A stretch of DNA of 64,000 nt from Nitrosopumilaceae archaeon (GTDB lineage Archaea > Thermoproteota > Nitrososphaeria > Nitrososphaerales > Nitrosopumilaceae): contig JAHELB010000001.1 of NCBI GenBank assembly GCA_024644385.1, positions 1 to 64,000 on the forward strand, written 5' to 3'. The translations under genes and the position numbers were made by a program. The number at the start of each line of letters is the position of its first letter. Within the stretch, counting starts at the first letter, position 1. The notes beneath the pieces are model-generated. The model was not told the origin of the DNA, searched no databases, and was given only the letters and a program-made list of their open reading frames with translations. Of the stretch, positions 17,330-26,859 are shown piece after piece.

Positions 17330-18325
17330 ATGAAAATTCTTTTTCTATTGTTGTTTCTTATTCCATTATTTGTTCCAGCATATGCTGAAAACATTGTAAT
17401 AATTGAAGTAGAACCCAACCCTGAAGGGCCAGATTCAGGAAAGGAGTGGGCTAGATTGTTTAATCCTAACAATGAATCTGTAAACTTGTCTGGATGGATT
17501 ATAAACTCAACCCATGCGGAAACAAAAACTTACAACCTATCAGGAAATATAGGAGCTTGTACAGATAAAACGATAAATTTTCGAGGTGAATTCCTAGACA
17601 ATGAAAACGAATCGATTATTTTGTATGATAATACTGGAAAGGTTATAGATTCTACTTCCAAAATTAACGACAAGGCAGATAGCAATATCACTTGGACAAA
17701 AAAGGCTCCAAAATGTGAAATTTCCTTAAACCAAGATACTGAAAATAAAACGCCTCCAGCAGCACCAACTCAGTTAGAGCCCACCTCAGAAATCGTAGAG
17801 TCATCACCAGATCCAGGAGAATTACAACCAAAAATTATTGAAAAAAATGAACAAGAGGGTTTTTTTGACTTTGGAATTTCTATTGAGAAAGATGAGGAAT
17901 TCGTTGATGATTTGAATCCTATTTTACCTTATCTAGGTATAGGTCTTGCCATAATTATTGGAGGAATAATTGTATTACTGCTTAGAAATAGCAGAAAGGA
18001 GGACGACCCATCTGAGGTTAAAAATATTGAAAAAGATAAGGAAATAGAAATCATTCCCATGTCAAAAAAATTTCAAGATATGCAAACTAATACAAAAATA
18101 AAAAACAAAAATATCTCAAACCTTGAGGGATTTGTTGAAAATAAAATTGGTTTAATTGAAAAACTGCAGGAAAATAAAATTGGTAATTATGAGAAATTAG
18201 AAAAAATTAAAAAATCTTTGAAATCAAACAGTTCTTTTACTTTAAAGGATAACAAATACCTTGAAACCCTATATGATGAATATAAAAAAATAGGGAATGA
18301 GAGATCAAACGATGATAAATCCTGA
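17330..18325 (+). CDS. Exported LTD-domain (lamin-tail) membrane protein
   Basis: 331 aa. A cleavable signal peptide (residues 1-19, ending PAYA) precedes a beta-sandwich lamin-tail domain (residues about 22-125; IVIIEVEPNPEG ... KEWARLFNPNNESVNLSGW). A Pro/Glu-rich linker follows, then a transmembrane helix (about 196-218, ILPYLGIGLAIIIGGIIVLLL) and a charged cytoplasmic coiled-coil tail of about 110 residues. LTD domains on archaeal exported proteins are thought to mediate surface attachment. It follows the VOC gene by 6 bp. Partners unknown. Confidence 0.8.
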   Translation: MKILFLLLFLIPLFVPAYAENIVIIEVEPNPEGPDSGKEWARLFNPNNESVNLSGWIINSTHAETKTYNLSGNIGACTDKTINFRGEFLDNENESIILYDNTGKVIDSTSKINDKADSNITWTKKAPKCEISLNQDTENKTPPAAPTQLEPTSEIVESSPDPGELQPKIIEKNEQEGFFDFGISIEKDEEFVDDLNPILPYLGIGLAIIIGGIIVLLLRNSRKEDDPSEVKNIEKDKEIEIIPMSKKFQDMQTNTKIKNKNISNLEGFVENKIGLIEKLQENKIGNYEKLEKIKKSLKSNSSFTLKDNKYLETLYDEYKKIGNERSNDDKS

Positions 18326-18500
18326 GCAGGACTGAAATCTTTACGATTAATAAATAGAAATGATGAGAAAATTTTTTTATATTTAAATTGTTTGGGATTA
18401 ATTTGTAACAAAAAATTAAGACTTTCCGAATTACTTAAATTCATTCCTTATACATTTCATCTGGGAATCAGGACATGGTTTACTATTGTATGTAGTTTTG

Positions 18501-19241
18501 TCATGATCCTCTTCCCCCTAAATTTTTATTTAAAACAGAGACCAATTTAGGTAACGCAACCGAGGAGGTGGACCTTATTGATAAATCCATATCATCTGTC
18601 ATGATCGTTTCATCAGGATTTATCTCAATTAAAGTCGCATTATTTTGCTTAGCATAGATTGGTAATGTATTTGCTGGAGATACAACAAGTGAAGTCCCAG
18701 CAATAATCATAACATTGCAATCCATGGAATGAATTATTGCTTTTTTCCACACATTTTGGGGTAAAGCCTCCCCAAACCAAACCACATCTGGTCTTAAAAT
18801 ATTCCCACAGGGACACAAGGGAGGAATTTTTGAAAATTTAGTATAAATTACTTCTCTATAGTTACAAACAGTACATTTTATTTTTACAATACTTCCGTGT
18901 AATTCTAAAACCTGTGAACTTCCTGCTCTTTGATGAAGTCCATCAATATTTTGAGTAAGAACTATTACTTCGAAGAATTTTTCCATTTCAACGATTGCTT
19001 TGTGTCCAAGATTAGGTTCAGAAGAAAAAATATTATTTCTTCTTTCATTATACCACTCCCAGACCAAATTTGGGTTTTCATAAAATGCTTCAATTGTGGC
19101 TAATTTCATTGCATCATAATTTCTCCACAGGCCATCTTTGCCCCTAAAAGTGGGAATTCCACTTTCTTGGGAAATACCTGCTCCTGTTACAAAAACTATT
19201 TTTTTAGCATTTTTTAGTTTTTCAATAATTGAACTATACAT
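18501..19241 (-). CDS. cobB: Sir2-family NAD+-dependent protein deacylase
   Basis: 246 aa sirtuin. NAD-binding GAGIS (residues 20-24) and [25 protein letters not shown] near residue 97; catalytic His in LELHGSI near residue 114; zinc site CTVC ... CPCG near residues 122-146; [10 protein letters not shown] and EINPDE toward the C-terminus. Sirtuins remove acyl groups from lysines (for example archaeal Alba) using NAD+. Last gene of the prs / Trm-G10-like / rnz / sir2 operon, overlapping rnz by 8 bp. Confidence 0.92.
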   Translation of the reverse strand: MYSSIIEKLKNAKKIVFVTGAGISQESGIPTFRGKDGLWRNYDAMKLATIEAFYENPNLVWEWYNERRNNIFSSEPNLGHKAIVEMEKFFEVIVLTQNIDGLHQRAGSSQVLELHGSIVKIKCTVCNYREVIYTKFSKIPPLCPCGNILRPDVVWFGEALPQNVWKKAIIHSMDCNVMIIAGTSLVVSPANTLPIYAKQNNATLIEINPDETIMTDDMDLSIRSTSSVALPKLVSVLNKNLGGRGS

Positions 19242-20142
19242 CTTGTTTTATTTCTACTTCCAAAAGATCTCTTGCAGTTATTACAGAATTATGAATTTGT
19301 TTTGCTTCTTCAAGATGCTTAATCTCATCCTTATATCGTGCAGAAAAATGAGTTAGAATTAGATTTTTTACATTTGCATTTTTTCCTAAAGTAGCAGCTT
19401 GTTTTGCAGTAGAATGACGTGTTTCAACAGCTTTTTCTTTTAATTCATCTAAAAAGGTAGAATCAAAAACAAGATAATCACAATTCGCGAAGAATTTTTC
19501 CAATTCTTTAGTTGGCATTGTATCTCCTGAAATTCCAATTTTTTTACCTGGTCTTTTTTCTCCTAATACTTGGTCTGAGGTAATAGTTTTTCCTTCAAAT
19601 TCAATTTGGTCTCCATTCTGTAATTTATTCCACATTGGGCCTTCCGGAATACCTAAGGATTTTGCTTTCTCTAGATTAAATCTCCCTGGCTTGTCCTTTT
19701 CATCAAATCTATATGAATATGCAGAAATAGAGTGACTTGCCTTGCATGCATGAATAGAATAAAATTTGGAATCTAAAACTATTCCTTCATCTATTATTGA
19801 AATCATTATAGGAAACGATAATCCAAAATTTAATACTTTGATATTGGCAGCTATGAATTCATCAATTCCTTTAGGTCCGTAAATTTCTAAAGATTCTGTT
19901 CTGTGTTGCATAGCCATTGTTTGAAGAAGACCTAAGATTCCAATACAGTGATCACCATGAAGATGTGTTACAAAAATTTTCATCTTTTTATTCCATCCTA
20001 AACCTGATTTAAAAAAAGAAATTTGAGCTGATTCTCCGGCATCAAACATAATAATTTCTCCATCCCTTTCAAGGCAAATACAAGACAAGCCTCTATTTTC
20101 AGTGGGTTGAGCAGCAGATGTACCCAAAAAAACAAGCTTCAT
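19234..20142 (-). CDS. rnz: Ribonuclease Z
   Basis: tRNA 3' endonuclease of the metallo-beta-lactamase fold, 302 aa (tRNase Z short form). The zinc motif THLHGDH is at residues 59-65; further ligands lie in KASHS (about 136), SGDTMP (about 206) and the C-terminal LTHFSARY (about 266). It makes the tRNA 3' end to which CCA is added by Cca (13616-14947). Overlaps its neighbours on both sides in a four-gene operon. Confidence 0.93.
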   Translation of the reverse strand: MKLVFLGTSAAQPTENRGLSCICLERDGEIIMFDAGESAQISFFKSGLGWNKKMKIFVTHLHGDHCIGILGLLQTMAMQHRTESLEIYGPKGIDEFIAANIKVLNFGLSFPIMISIIDEGIVLDSKFYSIHACKASHSISAYSYRFDEKDKPGRFNLEKAKSLGIPEGPMWNKLQNGDQIEFEGKTITSDQVLGEKRPGKKIGISGDTMPTKELEKFFANCDYLVFDSTFLDELKEKAVETRHSTAKQAATLGKNANVKNLILTHFSARYKDEIKHLEEAKQIHNSVITARDLLEVEIKQDV

Positions 20143-21086
20143 TTTATCAAAATTGTCCTTGTCAGGGTTTTATGCCTATAGATTTCATAAGTTTTTGATG
20201 GATTCATCTTCAATTTTTTTTCAAACCCCTTTTTACACATTATTGCAATTTTTTTACGTCTGGGAAGCATCCCTACAAATTTTTTAACTAACTCTTGAGG
20301 ATTTTCAGATACCTTAGATGCGGTCCCATATGGTAGATCTGTGACAATTCCATCAAATTTATCTTTCATTTTTACAAATTCACTAAAATCTGCCTTGATT
20401 ATTTTGGATTTGAATCCATTTACTTTCAAATTTTCTTTTGAAATTTCATACATTTTTTTATCAAAATCTAACCCGATTGCCCTTATTCCCATAGACTCTG
20501 CCTCCATTAGGGTAGTTCCTGTTCCACAAAATGGGTCGCATAAGGTTTCTCCTTCTTTTAACCCAATCAAATTTATCATTACTCGTGCTAATCTCCAATC
20601 TAATTCATGGGGATGTTTTCTCACTTTTTTAGGCCTTTTTGCAAATTCTTCTGGCCGAGAAAAACCGAAAAAATTTTCTTGATTTGTAAAAATTAAATAA
20701 ATTATAATCTCAGGGTTTTCCAAATTAACTTGAGCCCGGGAAAGTTTAGAAACCATATCTCCCATTGAGCTTTCTAATTCTGGAATATCAAAGTGCTTTG
20801 AGGACAAATTTACAATTCTACAGGCAAAAGTTTTAGCATTTTTTAAGACTTCAAAGTTTTCTTCACCTATAAACAATCCAGACATTTTACGTAAAATTTG
20901 CCCCGAAGTTTTAACAAAAGTTGCACGCCTTGCAATTTGCTCCCAATTTATTTTTGATTGAATTATTATTAAATTTGAAAATGATTTTGCCTTTGCAAAT
21001 CGATCATAAGTCTTTGCAATTGCGATAACTTCATCTTTGGCTATTTCTAAATTATTTTTAGATAATATGAAAAAACTTTCAGGCAT
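20139..21086 (-). CDS. tRNA (guanine-N2) methyltransferase, Trm-G10/Trm11-like
   Basis: 315 aa. A THUMP-like N-terminal region of about 140 residues ([17 protein letters not shown] ... [19 protein letters not shown]) is followed by a Rossmann methyltransferase: [21 protein letters not shown] (SAM site, about 188), GLDFDKKM, and the catalytic DLPYG (about 252), the D/N-x-P-Y motif for exocyclic amino methylation. This matches the archaeal m2G/m2,2G10 enzymes. Overlaps prs and rnz by 1 and 4 bp. Confidence 0.85.
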   Translation of the reverse strand: MPESFFILSKNNLEIAKDEVIAIAKTYDRFAKAKSFSNLIIIQSKINWEQIARRATFVKTSGQILRKMSGLFIGEENFEVLKNAKTFACRIVNLSSKHFDIPELESSMGDMVSKLSRAQVNLENPEIIIYLIFTNQENFFGFSRPEEFAKRPKKVRKHPHELDWRLARVMINLIGLKEGETLCDPFCGTGTTLMEAESMGIRAIGLDFDKKMYEISKENLKVNGFKSKIIKADFSEFVKMKDKFDGIVTDLPYGTASKVSENPQELVKKFVGMLPRRKKIAIMCKKGFEKKLKMNPSKTYEIYRHKTLTRTILIK

Positions 21087-21961
21087 TATTTTAATGCCTT
21101 GACAATTATTTTTGAAATATCTACTACAGAGGTTTTCCCTGGTATTGTATTTGTGCTAATTATTCTAGTAACGCCCGATTTTTTAATTTTATTTTCGGCA
21201 TTATTTATTAAAAGAGCATGTGTACATGCAACAAACACTTTTTTACATTTTTGTTTTTTAAGAAATTCTGTAGCTTTGATTAAACTTCCTCCAGTACTAA
21301 TCATATCGTCAACCAAAATAATATCTCTATTTTTCACTTCGTCAAGACCCTCAGTTTTAATTTGAACCTTGCCTGTTTTTCGATTGCGCTGTTTTTTTAA
21401 AGCAATAAATTCTGATCCAAATTCCTTTGCAAATTCCTTTGCTCTTTCCTTTCCTCCTTGATCAGGAGAAACAACTAGAGGATTTTTTAGATTTATTTTT
21501 TTAAAATATCTTGCCAAATCAGGCATAGCCGATATATTTTTGGACTTGATTTTAAAATATTTTAATCCAATTTTACTATGAATATCTACCACAATCAACT
21601 CTGAAGCGCCTACTACCGGGAATAACTTTCCAAGAACCTTCATAGTGATGATCTCTCCGGGCAAAAATTCTCTGTCTTGCCTTGCATATCCCAAGTAGGG
21701 AGCAACTAATACAACCTCATTTGAATAATCTTTTGCCTTTGAGATTAGTGATAATGCCTTGATTAAATTTGAATCCACTGGAGGAAATATTGATTGAACA
21801 ATGATTGTTTTGCTTTTTGAAGGTTTGCCCTTTAGAGTAATTTTACTTTCACCATCTGGAAATACCTTTACTTCCGAAATGATTAGATTTGCATTTAGTT
21901 TTTTAGATATTTTTGTAGCTAAAACTTTTGAAGAATTTCCTGCAATAAGATTAATCAACAA
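21086..21961 (-). CDS. prs: Ribose-phosphate pyrophosphokinase
   Basis: Makes PRPP from ribose 5-phosphate and ATP for nucleotide, histidine and tryptophan synthesis. 291 aa. Signatures: VFPDGESKITL near residue 34, APYLGYARQDREF (ATP-binding) near residue 88, SPDQGGKERAKEFAKEFG near residue 168 and the PRPP loop LVDDMISTGGSL near residue 217. The short archaeal class. First gene of a tightly overlapping operon with RNA-processing genes and sir2. Confidence 0.93.
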   Translation of the reverse strand: MLINLIAGNSSKVLATKISKKLNANLIISEVKVFPDGESKITLKGKPSKSKTIIVQSIFPPVDSNLIKALSLISKAKDYSNEVVLVAPYLGYARQDREFLPGEIITMKVLGKLFPVVGASELIVVDIHSKIGLKYFKIKSKNISAMPDLARYFKKINLKNPLVVSPDQGGKERAKEFAKEFGSEFIALKKQRNRKTGKVQIKTEGLDEVKNRDIILVDDMISTGGSLIKATEFLKKQKCKKVFVACTHALLINNAENKIKKSGVTRIISTNTIPGKTSVVDISKIIVKALK

Positions 21962-22005
21962 ATGATCGTGAAGTATTGGGATTCTTAAGTTTTGAGAAAA
22001 AGAAT

Positions 22006-23733
22006 TTATTCTTCTCCTCCACGACCGATATCTCCTAGACCATAACTGTCGACGACCCCATCTCTATCCTTATCTTTTTGGTTAATTTCTTCATATTCTT
22101 TCTTTTCATCACCTTGGTAAACAGTTCTAATTGGCCATGGAATTCTTATATCATATTTCTTGAATTCCTCATACATAATCATCCTAAGATTTGTTTTGGT
22201 TTTAAATTGCGCTCCATAATCTCTAACATAAACCCACATTGAAAAATCTAGGGATGAATCATTAAACTCGTTAAACCTTACAATAGGCTGATTAATGTCT
22301 ACATGGAGGTCTTTATCACATCCACAACTTGGTTTATTATCATCCAAATGCGGACATCTATTTTGTCTTATAAGATGTTGCCCTTTTTCGTTTACAATTT
22401 CTTTCATTCCACGTTTTCCAATTTTAACCAGAATTGATGCAACTTGTTGGGGATTATTCAAATATGAAACTCCAACCTTTACTATAGCAGGCACTAGCTT
22501 ATTTTCTTTGGTATAGTTTACAATCTGTGATGTAACGAGCTGTCTTGTTGGTATAACCGCTATAGATTCATGCAAAGCATCCCTTACATAGGTAACTCTA
22601 GGCGTAATTTTATGAACATATCCGTTATATCCTGTTTCAAGCTGCACTCTGTCTCCTTCTTGGAAAATCTTATCCTTTCTAATAACCAAATATGCAAAAT
22701 AATTTTGCATTGTCTCTTGTAATGCTAGACCCAAACCAATTGAAAATCCGCCCGTAGCAGTTGCTAAAACGAATAAATCTACACCCCACCATGCTAAAAC
22801 TCCTAGAATAGTAGCCACAAAAATTCCAATTGGCAAAATTTGTTTTGCAGATTTTGGAAGACCTTCTCTTTTTTTCTTCGCATAACCAGGAGGCCGTGAG
22901 CTTGGAATTATTGGCTCAAAACTGTGAATTCTCTTTTCTTCTCTCCAAATGTCAATGGGATAAATTTCCTCGGGTTTTGCCGCGGGATTTAATTTTCTTC
23001 CGGATTGGTTATTTCCGGTAATACAGTTTTTAAAATATTTTTGATATTTTATTCTCTCTGAATTTTTCCATTCTTCAAAAGGATTTTTTACTAATTTTTC
23101 ATAACTACCAATAGGATTTCCCTTTGTCGTCCGAAATTGCTCCAGATATTGTAAGCCTTCTTGTGTTTTGAGATGTGTTTGAAATTCATCATTTGGGATT
23201 TCATCAGGAGGTACTCTTGGTGGTATCCATTTGTATAATCTATGGAACAAGTCTCCATCGTCATCAGAGAATCCCCTGTAATCAAACCATGCATCAAAAT
23301 CTTCTTTTTCGAGAATTGATTTATCCCTTTTTGTAAGGGCTATGGGAATAAGATGAGAAATGGTATACCCTATTACCAAAATATTGAAAGAGTTGAGAAT
23401 TTTTGCAAAGGTTGCCTCGGGTGATAAATCACCAACAACTTTTTCTTGATCAAAAAGGGAGGTTGTTTGTATATATGCATTGGTTGAAGAAATGAGAGCA
23501 ATGGCAAAGAAGGGTAAAACTGCTTGCCGAATAAATCTAGATAAATGTGGTCTAGTGAAGTATATTTTCTGAGACTTAACCCAGTCGGAAAATTTGCTAT
23601 AAGCTGCAACTATCGCAATTATTCCTACAATCATTACGATAAAGGCAAATTGCAAGGATTCAGATGATGCTAATAGTTGGGATACAGTCTCAAGTTCCCC
23701 GATCGAAATTTGTGAAATTTCCTCCTCAGCCAT
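22006..23733 (-). CDS. Mechanosensitive ion channel, MscS family, with acidic EF-hand-like tail
   Basis: 575 aa. Several N-terminal membrane helices (about 27-50, 68-87, 106-128) are followed by a long soluble insertion (about 135-290). The MscS core comes next: TM (295-320) and the pore helix with the Gly/Ala pattern ATATGGFSIGLGLALQETMQNYFA, then the beta domain FQEGDRVQLETGYNGYVHKIT. An inserted Cys/His cluster (NRCPHLDDNKPSCGCD, about 460-475) may bind metal. The last 20 residues contain DKDRDGVVDS, a Ca2+-binding DxDxDG loop. It opens on membrane tension; the extra modules suggest ion or redox tuning. Divergent from the KamA-like gene with a shared 10-bp promoter element. Confidence 0.85.
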   Translation of the reverse strand: MAEEEISQISIGELETVSQLLASSESLQFAFIVMIVGIIAIVAAYSKFSDWVKSQKIYFTRPHLSRFIRQAVLPFFAIALISSTNAYIQTTSLFDQEKVVGDLSPEATFAKILNSFNILVIGYTISHLIPIALTKRDKSILEKEDFDAWFDYRGFSDDDGDLFHRLYKWIPPRVPPDEIPNDEFQTHLKTQEGLQYLEQFRTTKGNPIGSYEKLVKNPFEEWKNSERIKYQKYFKNCITGNNQSGRKLNPAAKPEEIYPIDIWREEKRIHSFEPIIPSSRPPGYAKKKREGLPKSAKQILPIGIFVATILGVLAWWGVDLFVLATATGGFSIGLGLALQETMQNYFAYLVIRKDKIFQEGDRVQLETGYNGYVHKITPRVTYVRDALHESIAVIPTRQLVTSQIVNYTKENKLVPAIVKVGVSYLNNPQQVASILVKIGKRGMKEIVNEKGQHLIRQNRCPHLDDNKPSCGCDKDLHVDINQPIVRFNEFNDSSLDFSMWVYVRDYGAQFKTKTNLRMIMYEEFKKYDIRIPWPIRTVYQGDEKKEYEEINQKDKDRDGVVDSYGLGDIGRGGEE

Positions 23734-23770
23734 AATTTTTACTCTAAACTAACTGAGTTTTCTTGAATAC

Positions 23771-23863
23771 AAAGGTTAGGCAACTTTATCAATTCTTGTT
23801 GAAATTATAATCAAAAATTTAAAACTTTGATTACTTTTTGTGCCTAAAAACCCCCTAACCTTT
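23771..23863. promoter_or_regulatory. Shared 10-bp promoter-proximal element in inverted orientation between mscS and kamA-like genes
   Basis: The 10-mer CCTAACCTTT occurs as a perfect inverted pair at the two ends of this divergent intergenic region: as its complement AAAGGTTAGG at 23771-23780 (38-47 bp before the mscS start) and directly at 23854-23863 (28-37 bp before the kamA-like start). Each copy thus reads in the sense of its own gene. The kamA-like copy runs into a TTTAAC TATA-like box 27 bp before the ATG. It may be a BRE/TATA-type promoter element or a shared regulator site. Confidence 0.5.
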
Positions 23864-23890
23864 AACAAGGGTATTTAGCTATTAAACTAA

Positions 23891-25255
23891 ATGACTTATC
23901 AGGAGACAGTTTGGGATGAATCCCCATCACTAAAATCATACACTTTGGCAAATTTTCGGGATATTCCACAAATACAGAATCTTTCTGAAGAAAAACAATT
24001 TGAAATGGAGGTTGTAGGAAATGTTTTACCATTTAAGGCAAATAACTATGTAGTTGAACAATTAATTGATTGGAACAAAATTCCAACTGATCCCATGTAT
24101 GTTTTAACATTTCCCCAAAAAGGAATGCTTCGGCCAAAACACTTTGATAAAATGTCAAATACTTTAAAAAATAGTTCTGATAAAAAAGAAATTGCTGAAG
24201 TCGCAAATGAAATTCGTTTACAACTAAATCCACATCCAGCAGGACAAATGGAACTAAATGTTCCTACACTCAAAGATGGTACAAAGTTGTATGGAATGCA
24301 ACATAAATACAAAGAAACATGTTTATTTTTTCCAAGTCAAAGTCAAACTTGCCATGCATATTGTAGTTTTTGTTTTAGATGGCCACAATTTGTTGGAATG
24401 GATGAAATGAAATTTGCAATGAAGGAGGGTGAGCAACTTGTCCAATATCTAATTGAACACCCAGAAATTTCTGATGTGTTATTCACAGGTGGAGATCCAA
24501 TGATTATGAAAGCCAAGATGTTTTCAAAATATGTTGATACATTAATTGATGCAAAACTTCCAAATTTAAAGACAATTAGAGTTGGAACTAAATCTCTATC
24601 CTATTGGCCATACAAATTCTTAACAGATAATGATTCTGAAGAAATGTTAGAAGTATTTAGAAGGGTAACCGAAAATGGACTTCATCTTGGCTTTATGGGC
24701 CACTTTAACCATCTAACTGAACTGTCAACAGATTCCGTAAAAAAAGCAATTCAAAAAGTTAGAGACACAGGAGCTCAAATTAGAACACAATCTCCTCTTT
24801 TAGCTCACATTAACGATGATGCTGATATGTGGGCCAAAATGTGGTCAAAGCAAGTTCAATTGGGTTGTATACCTTACTATATGTTTGTAGTAAGAGATAC
24901 AGGAGCACAACATTACTTTGGAATTTCATTAGGTAGGGCTCAGGAAATTTTCCGAGATGCTTACAAAAAAGTCACCGGACTTGCACGAACTGTCAGAGGT
25001 CCAAGCATGTCTGCAACTCCTGGGAAAGTTCAAGTTTTAGGTGTTGTTACAATTAATAATGAAAAATTCTTTGTTCTACGATTCTTACAAGGGAGAAATC
25101 CTGAATGGGTTCAAAGGCCATTTTTAGCGAAATATGATGAAAATGCAGTTTGGTTAGATGACCTAAAACCTGCCTTTGAAGAAAAATTTTTCTTTGAAGA
25201 TGAAATGGAAAAATTGAAAAAACCAAAAATTTTCGAAGATTACCCAGAATCTTAA
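23891..25255 (+). CDS. KamA-family radical SAM aminomutase-like protein
   Basis: 454 aa. The radical SAM cluster motif is Cys154-x3-Cys158-x2-Cys161 (CHAYCSFCFR), with FTGGDP (SAM-binding GGDP) near residue 200. The PLP lysine of lysine 2,3-aminomutase corresponds to K379 in SATPGKVQV. The N-terminal NPHPAGQMELN matches the family. Lysine 2,3-aminomutase makes beta-lysine, used in archaea for the osmolyte N-epsilon-acetyl-beta-lysine, but the partner acetyltransferase (AblB) is not nearby. The WPQFVG after the cluster motif is unlike the canonical enzyme, so the substrate is uncertain. Followed on the same strand by glutamine synthetase 2. Confidence 0.8.
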   Translation: MTYQETVWDESPSLKSYTLANFRDIPQIQNLSEEKQFEMEVVGNVLPFKANNYVVEQLIDWNKIPTDPMYVLTFPQKGMLRPKHFDKMSNTLKNSSDKKEIAEVANEIRLQLNPHPAGQMELNVPTLKDGTKLYGMQHKYKETCLFFPSQSQTCHAYCSFCFRWPQFVGMDEMKFAMKEGEQLVQYLIEHPEISDVLFTGGDPMIMKAKMFSKYVDTLIDAKLPNLKTIRVGTKSLSYWPYKFLTDNDSEEMLEVFRRVTENGLHLGFMGHFNHLTELSTDSVKKAIQKVRDTGAQIRTQSPLLAHINDDADMWAKMWSKQVQLGCIPYYMFVVRDTGAQHYFGISLGRAQEIFRDAYKKVTGLARTVRGPSMSATPGKVQVLGVVTINNEKFFVLRFLQGRNPEWVQRPFLAKYDENAVWLDDLKPAFEEKFFFEDEMEKLKKPKIFEDYPES

Positions 25256-25326
25256 GTTTTACCTAACTATATTGACAAAACAATCTTACAAACTAACATT
25301 AGTAAATTGAGTTCTAAAAAACATAG

Positions 25327-26772
25327 TTGAACGTAGATCAAGTGTTACAAAAAATCAAGGAAGAAGATATTACATTTCTAAATTTCTGGTTTGTTGATAT
25401 TTTCGGGGAATTACATCGACTTGGAATGCCAAGTTATGCTATTGACAAACAAAGTTTTGAACATGGATTAGAAAAATTAGACGCCAGCTCAATAGTTGGA
25501 TTTAAATCCGTAAATAACTCTGATATGATTCTAAAACCAGATCCTAAATCCTTTAGAATTTTACCTAGTGATTATGATCAAGGAAATCGAAAAAATGCAA
25601 TTTTATTTTGCGACTTGTATGAAGGAAATACATTAGAAGAAACCAGGTATAACCGAGATTCAAGGGGAATTGCCTTTAAAGCATCAGAACAAATAAAGAA
25701 TTTTGGTGTTACTCATACTTTCTGGGGTCCTGAAATTGAATTTTTTGTGTTCGATACAATAAGTGTCTATCCTTCACCATACGCTGCCACACATTCGGGC
25801 GGAGGATCAGGATATTCGATAGAATCAAAGGAATCGCCCTGGGCAAAAGGAAACGTCAGTACTGCAATAGATTTCAAAGAGGGATATTATCCATCTCAAC
25901 CAAAAGATACGCTGGAAACTTTTAGGAAAGACATATGTGATGATCTTTACAAAAATTTTGGAATAAAAGTAGAAGCTGAACATCACGAAGTTGCAACCTC
26001 AGGTCAATGTGAGATTAATCTAGTATATGATGAAATGATAGCAATGGCTGATAACGTCGTTGCCGTAAAAAATATTGTTAAGGTTAAAGCAAAGCGTAAA
26101 AATAAAGTTGCCACCTTTATGCCAAAACCAATTTTCGGAGATAATGCATCTGCAATGCATACTCATCAAAGCTTATGGAATGATAAAATCAACATAATGT
26201 TTGATCCAGATGATGAGGTTGCACAAATGAGTCAAATCGGCAGATATTACATTGGTGGAATTTTAGAACATGCTTCTGCGCTTTGTGCAATTACAAATCC
26301 AACAACTAATTCATACAAACGATTGGTTCCAGGATTTGAAGCACCCGTAAACGTTTGTTGGGGAATGGGAAACCGATCAGCAGCTATACGAGTTCCAATG
26401 TATTACAGAAATCAGGAAAAAAGTAAAAGAATAGAATATCGTGTACCTGATCCTACAGCCAACATCTATCTTCTTGAAGCTGCTTTATTGTTGGCTGGTT
26501 TGGATGGAATAAAAAATAAAATTGATCCGGGAGATCCGATAGAAGAAAATGTTTACAAATTAAGTCCAGAAAAGAAAAGAGAATACAAAATTGGATCCCT
26601 TCCAGTTTCATTAAAAGATGCACTTGATTCTTTAAACAGTGATCAAAACTTCTTGGAAGAAGTTTTCACAAAAGATTTCCTTGAAAAATACACAGATTTA
26701 AAATACAAAGAATATACAGCATTTGCTCAAACCCCTACTGCATGGGAAGTATCAATGTATGCTGACGCATAA
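25327..26772 (+). CDS. glnA: Glutamine synthetase type I, copy 2
   Basis: 481 aa, TTG start. Motifs: FWGPEIEFFVFD near residue 138, EHHEVATSGQCEINLVYD near residue 219, MPKPIFGDNASAMHTHQSLW near residue 263, NPTTNSYKRLVPGFEAP near residue 321 and GNRSAAIRVP near residue 350. It differs clearly from copy 1 (4878-6338), with a Gly/Ser-rich insertion near residue 155, and keeps a tyrosine (NVYKLSPEK) at the place of the bacterial adenylylation site. It follows the KamA-like gene by 71 bp, possibly in one unit. Two diverged GS genes suggest different regulation or substrate range. Confidence 0.94.
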   Translation: MNVDQVLQKIKEEDITFLNFWFVDIFGELHRLGMPSYAIDKQSFEHGLEKLDASSIVGFKSVNNSDMILKPDPKSFRILPSDYDQGNRKNAILFCDLYEGNTLEETRYNRDSRGIAFKASEQIKNFGVTHTFWGPEIEFFVFDTISVYPSPYAATHSGGGSGYSIESKESPWAKGNVSTAIDFKEGYYPSQPKDTLETFRKDICDDLYKNFGIKVEAEHHEVATSGQCEINLVYDEMIAMADNVVAVKNIVKVKAKRKNKVATFMPKPIFGDNASAMHTHQSLWNDKINIMFDPDDEVAQMSQIGRYYIGGILEHASALCAITNPTTNSYKRLVPGFEAPVNVCWGMGNRSAAIRVPMYYRNQEKSKRIEYRVPDPTANIYLLEAALLLAGLDGIKNKIDPGDPIEENVYKLSPEKKREYKIGSLPVSLKDALDSLNSDQNFLEEVFTKDFLEKYTDLKYKEYTAFAQTPTAWEVSMYADA

Positions 26773-26859
26773 AAATCAAAAAAATACAATTCTAATGTCA
26801 AATTTCATTTAAAGAGAATTGCTAGAACATTTTTAAATTAAGGTTTAATTTTTTATTTA

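Noticed and set aside
18326..18500. Short Cys-containing minus-strand frame (around PCPDSQMKC) between the LTD and sirtuin genes
   Set aside because: Only about 24 codons, with no ATG, GTG or TTG in frame and a stop just upstream.
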